DNA of 64,000 nt from Siphonodentalium dalli (GCA_032622095.1 CP136065.1:156493577-156557576), one strand, 5' to 3'. Numbered from the stretch's first letter, positions 22,409 through 36,028 are shown. Notes: generated by a model from the sequence alone, not told the origin. Translations and numbers: made by a program.

Positions 22409-24835
22409 AGTACAATATGAGCTTATTTTCAGGAGAAAAGGCTGGCTAATTTTCATGGTGGTTCGCATACCATATCCCCCCAAAAAGGAGGTCTTCTACT
22501 TTGATGCTTATATCGCGATGTAGTACGTTAAAGTGCATGTCGATGTATTATTCGGCTCAGACACGTAAAGGGCCAGTTAAGTGGAGAAGAACGTGAGTAG
22601 CATCTTCGTCGTGTTCACCACACGTGCTGTTATAAATAGCATGGGTTCACATAGGCGGTTGTTACAGATTGCTAGCAACTAATTATATATAGAGTTACGC
22701 TTCCTGAATTCGTGTAGGGAAACTAAGAGTCAGCATAAAACAAATTCTGGCTGCTGATTGATTGATTATCTTTGAGGGAAAATTCCCTGAACGTGAACAG
22801 AAAATAATAGCCTACGTAAATATGGCGACCGTCTTTTGTTTAGATGACCAGGAAGAGTCTGGTGTGGTCACGAAGTTATGGAAGGTGTCTGGATATTTTT
22901 ATACTACTGATTTGTATGCAGTAAATGGGGTAGTTGTGGAAATGCAAGATTATTGTGTTTTTTTTAAATACCGCGAAGGGCGCATTTGTTGTATGGTGTA
23001 TCGGATGACTTTCTAATGGAAAATTTACCACTTAAAGTTCAAATAGGCTTAACCTATCACCGGCGGGGGTTAACGTTGACACTGTCGCCTATGGAAAATA
23101 ATTAGTTGTTTGTAACCTACAATTTAGGCCAAACATCATTCTGTATTATATCTAGAGATGTAATCGGTTACAAAGCATACGTTCGCCATATGTTTCACAG
23201 TATACAAACGGTATTTATTTAAAAGATAGTACGGTTGCAATAATATAGACAACCGTGTATGTACATTATTAGTTCATATGCCAACTTGTTAGAGAGACGT
23301 ATAATGAATGCGGTTAGATTTTCCGCTTCCACAACCTTGGTACATAAATCGGTCACCCTTGCCTTACCGTTTGGTAACTGATTATCGATTTTGACTGACC
23401 CGTGGCCATTGGGTGTCATGAATTAACCGCGGAAACGGGGTGATGCAAGGAGCTAATATATTACCCCGCATATTGGCAATAAATCAGTGATGTTAGGGAT
23501 CATAATCGGGGAATTCTGAATGGCGCTTGTTTCCATGTTTATTGCTTTCCGATGAAATGTTATTATTGTCCGATGATAAAGTTTGCCGAGTGTACTTTAG
23601 AATTACTATAATAGTTGATAGTGTAGACACTGTTGATGCGAATGTCGGCTTGCATAACATATGGATGATTCCACGGACAGTCAGAAATGGTGGCAGCGCT
23701 GTGATATGCATGATTTTATACAGATAATGTTGGATTATGCACACATGATAACGTGTTCCTCGCCTTTCACGCAAAATGAAAGGCACCATTATAACCATAG
23801 ATGAATATCCAATACCGGTGCACATATCGCAAAATCAATATGATATGATGTGACACCAAAATCGTTGTTTAAAATGCCAATTTGACATCTGAAAGTAATC
23901 GCGGATCTCCACATTTGTGCCAACAAAGAATTTCCAATGCAACAAATGACCGTTTTAAGTGTTGACTGGCAGTAGAATATATCTGCTAATAATTATTTGA
24001 TTGACAGTTTTTTTGGAAAGATCCATTGGCGCATTGACCATTTATAACGGCAAAGTTACATCAATATATGTAATCACAGTGAAGCTTTTTGCGTGGTATA
24101 TAGAGGATATGAAATGAGTGAAATGAAATTTATGAAACGAGTCTTAGAATTTTCTGCGTTTTATCGAGCCTTTGGAAATTTCATATATGAGGGACAGGAA
24201 TTTCATATATTAGTTATCGTATGGCTCGATTTGAGTAGATTTTCTATAAATACTACGTTGACACGACATAAATTGGTTAAATTAACTTATTCAGGTTCAA
24301 TGAAGATGTCCATTGCCTGCATGAGATGCTTCACGGCGCTGCGAAGCGAATGCAGCCATTCCTCACATAAAACATAGTTCTGTGGTCGAGTCTAGTTACC
24401 ATTGAAGTTCGTATACCACATATTTGTTTAGATAATCTCTAGTGAAGAATATATAATTAGCTTCGTAAAGATTTGAAGCTATAATGCCAAACTATCCCAT
24501 TGCCATGGTAACTGTCAATAAATTCTCCCAACCTGCAAGTTCTTTGACTTCCAAGTACAATTCCCGGACATTTTCAATGGCGCTATTAGTATCGACGAAC
24601 ACTTTATTCGTTTATATTATGTCAATATTTAAGATTTTAAAGAAATTCAGGACATGTGCATTTTATTGAAAGCAGTAAGTATACAGTTTAATCATCTCAT
24701 GATTTCATCATTTATCCTGGGTTCCAATAGTCAACAAACGGTGAAAACAAATTTCGATAGTTATTTTGTTAACTTCTCCAGAAAAGTTAACTACTCCCTA
24801 AGTTGAACTACAGTGTCATTGACACTTTCGGTCAA
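22409..24835. other. Unassigned stretch
   Basis: The forward frame 22762-23016 (84 residues) has a protein-like composition (…LDDQEESGVVTKLWKVSG…), but no family, splice sites or second copy support it. At 23435-23515 there is a diverged GGGG/CCCC repeat related to 10711-10825. Nothing else recognised. Confidence 0.35.
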
Positions 24836-24990
24836 ATAATGGACATACTTGGCACTTAGTTGGAAAATTCCAATCTTAGGTCTAGTTGGAATTTCCAACA
24901 GTTGGAAATATTGGGACACCAGTTTAAAAATTACAACACAAGGGATGGATGCAAAAGGGGGTGTGCATTCGGAAATTCCAAGTTGAACAC
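24836..24990 (+). repeat. Dispersed repeat family T, copy 2
   Basis: Contains AGTTGGAAAATTCCAATCTTAG, GTTGGAATTTCCAACAGTTGG and GGACACCAG in the order found at 47606-47735. A forward frame through it is not conserved in the other copies. Confidence 0.5.
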
Positions 24991-26239
24991 CCGCATACAA
25001 TGGAGAACATCTAGCCTCGGCCCTGCGTTGGTGTCTCTTCGATTATTTGAAGAGTATAGACTTTCGTCTTTGTTACTCGTTTTGTTACAACTCCGACAAC
25101 ACAAAAATGTCTTGAACCAAGTGGTCATTCACGTACAGCTATCACGATGGCATGATACACTGAGTGCATGTATAGTCAGTTGAATTGCAGTCGCTGTAGC
25201 TGGCTAATTTTCTAATCGTCTATAGTCATTGACGTGATTGGATACTCACGTGACTTTTGTTAATACTGTAATAGCAACTCGCGTCACGCGTAATTGTATC
25301 TGAACCTAGCTGTTATTTCCAAGTCTCGTCAGTTTCCCTACAATCTCAGTGTTATCAGTTCAATGGTAGTCCCTCAGAGGGGCAATTTTCTAATTTTCTA
25401 GTCATTGACTACATCCGATAGATCAAAGAATTGCGCACGACAGGGCCATATCTCTTGTCTGGGTCTTCCGACGTCTGTAACCTAATGACAGATCGATGGA
25501 ATGTCATGAGGTATATCGAAGTGAGTTCATTGGCAGAATGTTCCCGCCTCCATGCAATAAAGTGCACCTTACGGAACACATATTTTCGTTACGATTGTTG
25601 GGTTCGTCTTCCCGGTGACAAAGACATTTCATGGGGTCTGTGATGGGTGCTTATTTTAATGTCCCAACTCGACAGTTAGTTCTACTAAATTATACACTAT
25701 AGTTGACGGGACAAGGCAATCGTGCACTTTCGCTATGCATGAGGTATGTTCAGGGAAACGAGTGTTCTGATAGCTTATTCTAATGAAACAACGCTTGTCT
25801 GTTACACTGGTGTAAATGTTTTCCATAAGCATCAGTGCTAACGTCTTAGCGTATACTGTTGGCAATATAACTTTTGGCTCCCAAATTTTTCTTGTGTTCT
25901 TGTGTTTTCGTAACTAGTGTCAGAACCGCATAAAAAATACTGTCATATTTTAGACCACACCAAAAAATTCAAACTTCACTACAAAGGGTTAATTCCTGTG
26001 CCAATGGCTATTTTACCTATGGGAAATCATAAGGAAGAGGTGTGATTATTTTTTAATGCAAAAAGCACACAAGGCTATTGACCAATCAGGGCCCAGTGTC
26101 TATTTTATTCTCTCCTATATATTCCTCCCACATCCGCTAGATGTCACTCCGAACCCTATTTACACCAGTGTAACCTGTCGGTGTAGCCTCTTTCTACAAT
26201 TTCAGATGAAATCTATCTATATGCAGTTGCCCCCATTTT
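24991..26239. other. Unassigned stretch
   Basis: No supported gene or repeat ends. Confidence 0.4.
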
Positions 26240-27480
26240 ATATGGACATATGTGTCGCCTCGAGAGGGAATTTATGGGACCTACATTTTTGGTTAGTGTA
26301 AATACTAAACTTTCGGAATCCGTATGTTGGATATGTCAGATAGGCGGACTTTTTTTCTCACCGCGTGGTTTTCTTGAGGCACCCGATGAAAACATCGGTC
26401 ATTTTTAAAATAAAACCGACATTATTGACTGAGTATTTTCACACATTTTGAGAAGAAATATTCGTCCAATTTTGATACCTGAGAGTGGGGCGATAACCAG
26501 AGTAGGGTAATACATATAACCATTGAATCTCGGAATGACAATCATGACGTCATGTGACGTCGATTAATATTTTGGGTGAGACAAATATGACGATTCACGC
26601 AAAGCGTTGTCTTTCGTTTCTTTTAAATCACAAAGTAAGATGGGTATGCCACATTGTTTTGTACCGTGTGAAACTACTGCCAATTGTCTATATTTTGATA
26701 TATAACTTATCGCTGCAGGCCGCATTATTTTTTATCAGAGACAGAAAAATCAACCCTCCCCCTAAAGTTAAGATGCGCCATGCTGTGGTATAAGGCACAC
26801 ATAACTCACGGTTACATGTCAATAGGCTTAATTACCACAACGGCCGTTGAAAGTCTGCTAAAGAATGTAATAATATATAAGTTCCTGTCTACAAACTCGA
26901 ACATTAAAGTAGAAACAATATATAATGTACCCCCAGACCCGAAATTTTTATAAATTTTCGAATTTTTCATAAAAAATGATATAAAACGCATTTTTTTAAA
27001 TTTTCTGGAAGGCAAACAAAAGAAAAGAATTAGTAAGGATGGACATAATTCGTGTATACGGCAATTTCATTCCGCCTTGGATTAAAAAATTACATACTAA
27101 TCCAAAATGGCTGCCAATATGGCAGCCGCAATATAGGTGGAAATTGGGAAATATGTAAGAATGCACAATTACTTGCTTAAATGGCTTAACTAACAAAGCT
27201 GTCGTTGATGAACTGCTAAACTATAGTTCAATGTATATATCCCGATTTAAAAACTCGAACAATAAAGTGAAAATTTTACACAATGCACCTCCTGGCACAA
27301 AACTTTGATAAAATTGTGCTATTTTTCTCCAAAAATTAACCTAAAGCCATTTTTTGTCATCTTCTCGGAAGCCATAAAGCGCAGAATGTAGCGTGGTGGA
27401 GATATTTTTTGTGTACTATAATTCAATGTCGTTTTTGGATTACAAAATGGCTTAATAACGCATTTATCGCCATTGCCGCC
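26240..27480 (+). repeat. Left inverted repeat of the 6 kb element
   Basis: The outer part is single-copy (GGTTAGTGTAAATACTAAACTTTCGGAATCC; AAATATTCGTCCAATTTTGATACCTG; GACGTCATGTGACGTCG). The inner part is a degenerate tandem repeat of about 350-380 bp marked by ACGGCCGTTG..., AACTCGAACA.TAAAGT, TTTT..CATCTTCTCGGAAG and ATGGC(T)GCCA. Units start near 26844 and 27190. Confidence 0.65.
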
Positions 27481-30400
27481 ATCTAATGTCTCACACAACC
27501 CAAAGTATTATATTCATTGAGTCATGTTACTCCGGGACACCATGATGCCCAATTCTATTTAAAATTTCTACCAGAATGGTGCCCATTATTGACGAATCTT
27601 GCATTCATGACCATTCGTGCTCAAGTAATCCGTGTGCCTTGAAACAGATGAACAGGATTGTTTAAAACGAAGAACCGAGTAACAGTAATACATTGAATGC
27701 CTGATCGTTATTTATGCCGGTTACCTTTGACATAATCAATAAGAAATTACTTAAACCCGACAATAGAAGGTCAATCTTTCTCAAAGGATATTATTCCAAG
27801 TGCTACCAGGCATGATGGTACATATGAGGTGGACATGTCGCGGATACCATTATCGAAGTCAGGGCTAGACGAGGTTGATGCGGGTTCACAACCCGACTTG
27901 ATTGGGCGAAAATGGGACCGATTTTAAAGCTATATGTAAGATAAGGAACATAATTATCATTTTGCCATCCGTAAATACATGACCACTTCGATAAGATATG
28001 ATAATTTGTTCACACTCACTGAAGCAACCATATTTGAAGCAGTGATTTTGATTCTGAGTCAGTACCTCCATTAATCTTTTATATATACAATCTACAATTG
28101 CTGTACAATAGCTTCGACCCACAGAAGACGGTCGTGATAACACCGATTGAATTTTTCCAGACACTAAATCACAATCGCCGCTTTCATTGACTAGTGTCCA
28201 ATAACGCAAAAAAGATGAGATTCAGAAAAATATAGCGCTCGTCGTACAAAATTAGTTCAGATTTTACATCTTCTGAAAAATTGTTTGATCAGTGATAAAC
28301 ATATGAATAGTCCAGAATGAGAATCTCTCCTGTGTGTCTAACTTAATTATGCAGTTTCTGTTGAACAAGATCGCAACGAAGGACCGCTTTATTTGCAATA
28401 TATGAACGCGATAACCTTCAGAAATATAACTGTTGTTTCCAAATTGGTGGAAAAGTAAACTTGTCTACGTTATGTTAAATTTGAACAGCCCATATTCAGA
28501 CCAGGAGACCTGCTGCTGTTGCAAGCACCATTGGTGTTTGAAACGTAAAACTCATGTCATTAATGTTATTCAATATTCGTATTTACAGGCAACACCGGCG
28601 GAAAACAATATGGCGAATAATTCCTCGTCCCCATATCGTCCTGATTGAACAAAGACATATGCATGTATTCCCCACACGCTGTTCAGTAAATACTAAACTA
28701 CGGCTATCGTGTCCAGTTACTGATTTCGCTCAGCACATTCGGGGTTGTTATGGATGAGTTATCGTAGATCAGATTCTGGTCTGCACAGAAGTTGTTGCTA
28801 TTTGTCATTTCTGAGATGCAGAGACAAATTACACCAAGACTCGTGATCCCATTTTGTTTTACCCATTTGCACATCAAACACTATCACAATAAATATCAGG
28901 ATACGCACTATAGACGGTCCACTCACGTCGCGCATAGTGGGGCAACAAAAGATACATTTGAATTTAACTGTAACACATCTGGCGTTAGATATGACCGGTG
29001 GGTGGAATTATAATGCTTTAATCATGAACGGCCATAATCAAGATATGGTATGTTTTCAGACATCCGACCCGCTGGCATCAGCAGATCCCTAACCGCATTA
29101 TTTTTGGAATTATCTAGATAGTTATTATACGCTTCCTGGCAGTCGACATAAATTTCGACTCAGTATATCATATAAATTCATCTGAGTCGAACAGGGCTGG
29201 CCGGAAAGCTATTTCCAGACTTGGGGATATACCAGGAAATTCCTTGTTTTGGTTGGAAGCGGTACCAGAAACCGTTAACCCCGATTGGCTAACCGATAAC
29301 AGCTGCGCGTGTCCCATAAAAATAGCTCAGGTGTCATATGTATACGGCGAACGCAATAGTCGTTTAACTCGGTCATGTGGCACTGATTTAAAGTTAGTTT
29401 TAATAGTCGTATTGATTTTGACCAGCTGCTTTATTAAAGAAAAACACTTTTGACAAATGGCATGATTCTGATCGGCGGAGAAATAACCGATGCCGATATT
29501 CAGTGTTCTGTACTAGTAAATCTCTGCCGCTACGGTAACATTCCAATACAACCGCATAAATTATTCCTTATTTGGAATGTCTGTGACATCAGTATGACGT
29601 CACGATATTGGGGGAAGCCCATTGTTCTGGAAATGGGGGTTTACATGAATTCGTGTCGACGTAATATTATAATTATTACGGAGATGTTTACTTCGACTGG
29701 CTTCCTGGTATCAACCTGTGTATGGCATGTATACAAATAATTGCAATTGTCGTCCTTTTCATTTTGTTGTCATAATGAGCTAAAACTTACACTGGGATAG
29801 CAAACGTTCAAAATGTATCAGTCTACATGATAAAAATCCATGCCAATTATCCGATATATATGTTGTTTTCTGAGTGTACAGCCTTTCTGAAGTAATCCTA
29901 CCTACTCATCAGCATAGAACGATATGGGTAATATGAGTGTTCATCTAGCATGGGATAACTGTCAGTATTTGGGGTACGTCGTCTTACAAGCAATTGTTCA
30001 GTCACTTCTAGGGCAAATGAGGTGACACGAGACTCCAGTACCATACTATACAGTGCAAGATACAATCGAAATGTATAGGAACATAGTTTGACAGTTGTTT
30101 GTGATTGACCACATCGCTGGTATTTTCGTTGTTGGAAATGTCGCTTAGAGCCTTGACTTTGCTTTGCAACTTATCTACTGCTAGTACAAGCAAATACATC
30201 CCACCCGTTAAGCAGCTGACAAACTACAAGAGGGATATCAACTATGTTTACATCTCCTTGTGTGCGAAATATGTGTCATGGAAAATAATCCGGTAAATGT
30301 TAGAATACAAAATTCAACGATTCTATTGCGTGATGATGAAACAGAACGAACGTGTATAATGTGACGGTTTGATAATTTGCGGACTGGGCAGCAATTTCTA

Positions 30401-30959
30401 TTGGGCAGTGAGATCCATTTATACTTACTTTTAGAACGGTATACATGAGACCCAATGTATCAGTAGCTCCGTTCTTGTAATCACCACTCGTTGATAGAGG
30501 GTAACCAACGATTCGTATCAACATGAGTTATTTGATGAGGTATATATATCCGAATTGGTTAATTGGTTAATTCTGTTATTCGTGGTCGCATTTTGTTACA
30601 AATAGCCATAGAGAGTGCCAAGTATGCTTAAATGTCGTGTTAGATGTAATATAACCCACAAAATTACATTATTCTTTTCGCAAAGATAGTCAGACAGCCA
30701 TCTGATTTAAACTAATCACGTTCATTGTGAAATAATTTGCACGACATGCCACCGATTTTGAAGAAGAAATCTTACTTGAGCGCGAATGATTGCAAATTTT
30801 GTCGATCCTCTCAGTCGTGAGTACAATCTGGTTGTCATTTCAATATAACTGGCCACTGTTACGTGATAGTATTGCAAAATGATATGAATATAATAGGACT
30901 ATTGGTTTTATAAGACATTGCATTGCGATGGTGGTGTTAATTGCGACGTGACATATTTT
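27481..30959. other. Interior of the 6 kb element, no recognised gene
   Basis: Short frames on both strands (for example minus 27886-28209 and plus 28433-28648) have no identifiable domain. The sequence is AT-rich with ordinary complexity. It may be host DNA trapped between inverted duplications. Confidence 0.4.
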
Positions 30960-32231
30960 ACAATTTCCATCCATATACCGGCAACCGTTTTGGCAGCCAT
31001 TTTGGGGGTAATATGTCATGTACATGTAGTAACCGACGACTGCATGAAATTATCGTACATACAAATTATATCCACACACGCTACATTATTGTCTTTACGC
31101 ATTTTCGAGAAGATGACAAAAAGAGGTTTTTGATTAGTTTCGAACTAAACTAATTAAATATTTAATTAAAAATTGGGACCAGGAGGTGCTATGTGTACCG
31201 GTTTCACTTAACTTTTCTAGTCGATGGATCGGGATATACATGTTACATAAAACTGTAGCAGCTTATCAACGGCCGTTGTGTTAGTTAAGCCATTTTGGCA
31301 AGTAATCGTGCGTTCTTACAAATTTTACAATTCCCACCTATTTACCGGCCACCATATTGGCAGCCATCTTGTGTTATTAGGCCAGTTTTTAAACCAAGAC
31401 GGAACGAAATTACCGTATACACTAATTATGTCCACCCTTAATCCATTATTTTCATTTTTGCATCCCGGAAGAAGACAAAATGCATTTTTAGATTATCTTT
31501 TTGGGGAAAAAATCTAAAAAAAATTAAATAATTGAGTCAGGATGTACATTATGCAATATTGTTACTTTAATGCTCGGCTGTGTCGATCGAAACATATATT
31601 AGACAATACTGTAGCAGTCCATCAACGGCCGTTGTGTTAATTTCGCAATTTGGCACATAATCGTGCGTTCTGTGTGCCTTACACCACAGCCTGCCGCCTC
31701 TCAGCTTTAGGGGAGGGTTGATTTTTCTGCCTTTGATAAAAAATAATGCGACCAAAATCGATAAGTGATATATTATAACATAGCTAATTGGCAGTAGTTT
31801 CCCATGGTATAAACTAATTGGGAATAACCATCTTACTTCTGATTTTATAAGAAACGAAAAACAACGCTTTGCGGGAATCGTCATATTTTTCTCACCCTAA
31901 AAATTATTTTACGTCACATGACGTCATAACTGTTATTCCGAGATTCAATGGTTACTTGTATTATCTTACTCTTGTTATCGCCCCATTCACAGGTATCAAA
32001 ATTGGACGAATATCTCATCTCAAAAGGTGTGAATATACTCTGTCAAATATGTCGGCTTTATTGAAAAAAATACCGATTTTATCAACAGGTGCCTCAATAA
32101 AACCACGCGGTGCGAAAAAAGTCCGCCTATCTGACAAAGCCAACATACGGATTCCGAAAGTTAAGTGTTCATGCTAACCAAAAATGTAGGTCTCATAAAT
32201 TCCCTCTCCAGGCGACACCTATGTCCATATT
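30960..32231 (-). repeat. Right inverted repeat of the 6 kb element
   Basis: Reverse-complement counterpart of 26240-27480. The inner tandem units are marked by CAACGGCCGTTGTGTTA at about 31267 and 31623 and by TTGGCAGCCAT(T/C)TTG at about 30991 and 31359. The outer part contains TACGTCACATGACGTCATAAC and GGATTCCGAAAGTTAAGTG. Confidence 0.65.
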
Positions 32232-32351
32232 TGCCTGGACTATTTGCATCGAAATGCTTTGTGCATTGACATATATGACAGGAATTGGAGCAGATAACAC
32301 TTAATAGACTACATGTACTAATTGTGTTTCAATGTACTACCATGATCATCG

Positions 32352-32440
32352 GCGGTCTCAGTGGCTCAGTCGGTAATGGTCATGGTGTATGGGGCAACAT
32401 AAATGCCCTGCGATGGCGAAGCTGGTTCGAATTCCCATAA
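32352..32440 (+). repeat. tRNA-like SINE head
   Basis: A-box TGGCTCAGTCGG (32362-32373) fits the polymerase III consensus TRGCNNAGYNGG. B-box GGTTCGAATTCC (32424-32435) fits GGTTCGANTCC. The spacing of about 50 bp is slightly long. No acceptor stem forms, so this is a tRNA-derived SINE rather than a tRNA gene. The body and tail could not be delimited. Confidence 0.55.
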
Positions 32441-33627
32441 ACACTGATTTTGTTTAACCCCGTTCGTATATCTTGGCAAGTCAGTTTACGGGTTTCGTTG
32501 CATTCTATGTGCACCATTTCGTGGGGCAATTACGTCGAAGCTCTTTAAAATCTTTTCCTCAAACATCTCCGTTATGTCGTCATAAATACTGGCCACAATC
32601 CTAGCCTTGCGTGCCCCGTGTTATTGCGATTTAATATCAATCGCTATCTAATCGTGAATGTCGATTAAGTAAATTCAATCGTGTGCGTATTGGCTGACCA
32701 ATTACATGTTTGACAGATATCCTGCGCACGGATGCTAACGTGTTTATAGTGATTGTCTGAGCGGGTTATGACCTGTATTTACAAGCAATTCCAACATTGT
32801 TCGTAATTGTACAGTTTCCTATCAGTATTTGCGCGCTGGTCTCATTAAATATATTATACTATGTAGCAATCAGCTGTTTCCGCGGACAAGGGTCGTGTTT
32901 TATATCGCAAGTTATGCTTGCTTTGTACTAAATTAATTAAGATTACCCCAATTACATATGCAATACTCATATCACTCATATTGCGTTCGTTTATATATTT
33001 CAGGAGTTGGACCTGTCGGCACTCCAATGGCATTGTTCTAATAACGCAGGGCACAGCTTGGACGATGTAAAGTTATCTGCAAACTCGCTCAGTTCTATCA
33101 ACCAGGTAAATTCGACTGATAATTTTTACTGATGTATGTCATTGGAATAAATTTGGTAATGAGGGCGTGGTGGAAGTAAAACAAAATGGAAAGGTTGGAG
33201 TTGCCATACACCCCAGTCATGTTGCATATGGGGCCCTAAGGTATAACAAACTACATGTATTTAGAATCTTTCCTTGTGAAACTGAAGATAATATTGTAAG
33301 TCAACCAAAAAGACTGGGAACTTCAGCATTCGTGTAAACATGAGACGTTTCGTACCGTAACGTAACCATGTTTTTTTCGCGGAATGTGACAAACCGCTGA
33401 AATAGCTTTGGAATAGCGTGGAAATATCATTTCTCGAATAATATACCACGTAGAATGCTGATTTCGGTGTCAACCGAAAGCTTGATTGTCGTCCCAACCG
33501 AATCCATGTTGTTCCGTTTTGTCCGGAAATCAAGTGTGGTGTTATTGACCAACAACTGACCTACCCGTACATGTGTGAAGTCGGGTTTATTTCCTTCGTC
33601 TCTCATTAACTCACCTAATGCGCATAT
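32441..33627. other. Unassigned stretch
   Basis: Two overlapping minus-strand frames (33261-33533 and 33427-33651) have no recognised domain. No repeats defined. Confidence 0.35.
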
Positions 33628-33998
33628 GATTGTCCACTTATAAATGGACAATCGGTACCTAAAATGGTCGTTAATAAATGGACAATCCGACCACGCGTGG
33701 CACGCTCTTTAAAAACACTTCTTCGAATATTTCCGTTATTTCGTCAACAACTCTTCTTCAAATATCTCCGTTATTTCGTCAAAAACACTTCTTCTCATAC
33801 AAATCACCGTTATTTAGCAAATTAATATTATTTATAGAGTTATTGTCCTTCATATTAAATATGAAGCTAACATGCAGGATTACCAAAACATGTCTTCATT
33901 TAGTGGACAATCCCAAGCTCGCGTGCCACGCGTGGTTGGATTGCCCATTTATTAATGACCATTTTAGGTACCGATTGTCCATTTATAAGTGGACAATC
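33628..33998. mobile_element. 371 bp foldback MITE with 78 bp arms
   Basis: The left arm 33628-33705 (GATTGTCCACTTATAAATGG ... CCACGCGTGGCACGC) and the right arm 33921-33998 are near-exact reverse complements. The arms carry an internal motif GGACAATC(C/G)G repeated in direct order. The 215 bp loop has three short copies of ACTTCTTC.AATAT.TCCGTTATTTCGTCAA. No clear target duplication was found. Confidence 0.8.
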
Positions 33999-34407
33999 CT
34001 TGAAGAATTGCCTGCATTAACTATGCATGCAATTTGGAATATATGTCCGGATTAGAATAAGGAATACCTGTTTTAACTATTGTTTTAATTTTTCAAAGTA
34101 ATCATTTTTGTTGAATTTATTGGTTGGTTCTTTTCTGAAACACAACATAAAGTCAAAAGCAATGCGTGTGATCAAGTAATCATCAAAATTTGGGATTAAG
34201 CCCAATTACATCTGACTGCACATCCAAGCATTGGACTGCACTAACTGCTGTATTCTCGATCTTTTATATTAGAAATTCTTCCAATGCAGACTCTATCACT
34301 GGTTACAGTTAATTAAGCTGTCTTTATTTCCTTCAGTTATGTTGTACGATGGCATATATTTGGCCTAATGTTATTTAGATTCTTCAGCAATAAGTAGAAG
34401 TTCGGGC

Positions 34408-34464
34408 ATGGGAATAGTTCTTTACCGAAGACGAGATTTATTCTGGTAGAGAACTATTCGCATG
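34408..34464. repeat. 57 bp imperfect hairpin
   Basis: CATGGGAATAGTTCTTTACC pairs with GGTAGAGAACTATTCGCATG across a 15 bp loop. It is a single occurrence, and it could be a terminator-like or MITE fragment. Confidence 0.5.
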
Positions 34465-35785
34465 TTCTGGCCATCTTAGAGCACAATGGGCCTATCCGTA
34501 GGTACCGCCCACCTATAGGCTACATGGTTACTGTTACTAAGCACCACAAGCCATCTCAATCTCGCTATATATTCATTGCTAAAATGGCTTCCGGTGAGAA
34601 CGGATTTTGTTTTTAAACGCCATGTAACACGATAATATTGCTTCTTTCTGAGTTTCACGATTTTCAAGATGCCTATGTGTGTATACACATCTTGTAAAAG
34701 TGACTGTCGTTAGATATAAACAAACATAGAACCAGATTTGAAGAAAAAAACCAAGAGTGATTGTTTGGCCATTTCCGATAACCAACAAAGATCGATGTTT
34801 ACTGAAACAAACTGTGTGACAGAAGCCATTATAACTTCCATATCGAATAGAATATTTAATATCGAAGCTATGCTAATAGTTCACACCTTGATGAAATAAG
34901 CCAACCAGTGGTGTACATGTGGTAATTATTCTATAATCCCTCTTTTGTTGAAATAAATATAACGATATCAGTTTCCCGACTTGGCGACCGGATGCATAGG
35001 ATTATCAAATAGTGGTCTTTTTAAATTCCACATCCTATTTGGTCGTCAATAAAGTACATTAAAGAAAGCGCCGACTATCATGGAGTCAGTTACTTGTTGT
35101 CATGTGGCAACAATGACACAAAGTGAACTCGTTCGTTAAAGGTTGCGTGTATACACCACGAAGCACGTGCAATATGTGAAATTTCGTGAATTTCTCTTGG
35201 AAAACATTTGTTGATTCCCATTTACATGTACATTGTCGCATTAATATGGAGGAAGCTTTAGATTCTAAAATGGATTCAGTAAAACGTTCGCAGAAGATCC
35301 TACAGGTTGGTGTGAGTAGCAGACATTTGAACTCAATATTACCACGGTGTTATAACAGCAATACATGTATACATATATAACGAAAAACATAAAAAAAATG
35401 CTCGCGGCACAATTAATATTCATAACGCATCATCGATCGGGACTACTATTTCCACTTTTAGTTTTAAATATGTTATATTAATATTGGACTTTAAATAACA
35501 GTAGGATCCGAGTGTGGTCGTTGGCATTGTTTAATCCAGCGTAAACAGTTGTCTTCGTTACTTTTTGGTTTAGGAAACTTAACTAAAAACAGTCCGGGAT
35601 ATTTGTATAGATATCGTTCGTCAACCGGACATGTTCCCTATGCATATTTCAACAACTTTGTAACTAAATAACATATATCTTGCTCGCGTGTTTGTAAACT
35701 CCCTACTGCTTATACTGGATGCAATTTTGAATTAAACATTATAATATAACTGCAATTTTCTTCAAAAACAATATCGGACTTAGTT
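34465..35785. other. Unassigned flank left of the giant palindrome
   Basis: No gene or repeat recognised. This sequence is not mirrored to the right of the palindrome, so the symmetry stops exactly at the element edge. Confidence 0.5.
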
Positions 35786-35791
35786 GATAGC
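35786..35791. repeat. Target site duplication GATAGC (left)
   Basis: The same six bases lie at 45094-45099, immediately outside the other end of the palindrome, in the same orientation. A 6 bp duplication is what Polinton/Maverick integrases produce. Confidence 0.85.
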
Positions 35792-35800
35792 AGAAGAATA

Positions 35801-36028
35801 GATGTCTCGTTGGATTCACATCTAAAAATAGAATCTTTGGGTCTAAAATTGGTTGTGGATGCCTCGTTAGATTCACATCTAAAAATAGAATCTTTGGGGT
35901 CTAAAATTGGTTGTGGGTGTCTCGTTACCTTCACATCTAAAAATAGAATCTTTGGGTCTAAAATTGGTTGTGGGTGTCTCGTTCGCCTCACATCTCAAAA
36001 TAGAATCTTTGGGTCTAAAATTGGTTGT
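35801..36028 (+). repeat. Tip iterons, 57-58 bp unit x4 (left)
   Basis: Units start at about 35801, 35858, 35916 and 35973. Each contains CTCGTT..., CACATCTAAAAATAGAATC and TTTGGGTCTAAAATTGG. They sit within 10 bp of the element tip. Ordered iterons at a transposon end are candidate transposase or replication-protein binding sites. A fifth copy lies near the element centre (40118-40160). Confidence 0.8.

Larger units (their letters stand above)
26240..32231. mobile_element. 6 kb foldback element with long, diverged inverted repeats
   Basis: Sequence from 26240 inward (TATGGACATATGTGTCGCCT) is matched in reverse complement by sequence ending at about 32231 (AGGCGACACCTATGTCCATA). The match persists for about 1.25 kb on each side, with perhaps 20-25% divergence and many indels. 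The 3.5 kb interior (27481-30959) contains no transposase, integrase or polymerase motif. I could not fix a target duplication, so the superfamily is open. Possibilities are a decayed Polinton-like or foldback DNA element, or an old inverted duplication. Confidence 0.65.

Noticed and set aside
32352-32440. Functional tRNA gene
   Set aside because: A and B boxes are present, but no acceptor stem or complete cloverleaf can be drawn. SINE head is the better call. The same goes for 1820-2015 and 54950-55045.
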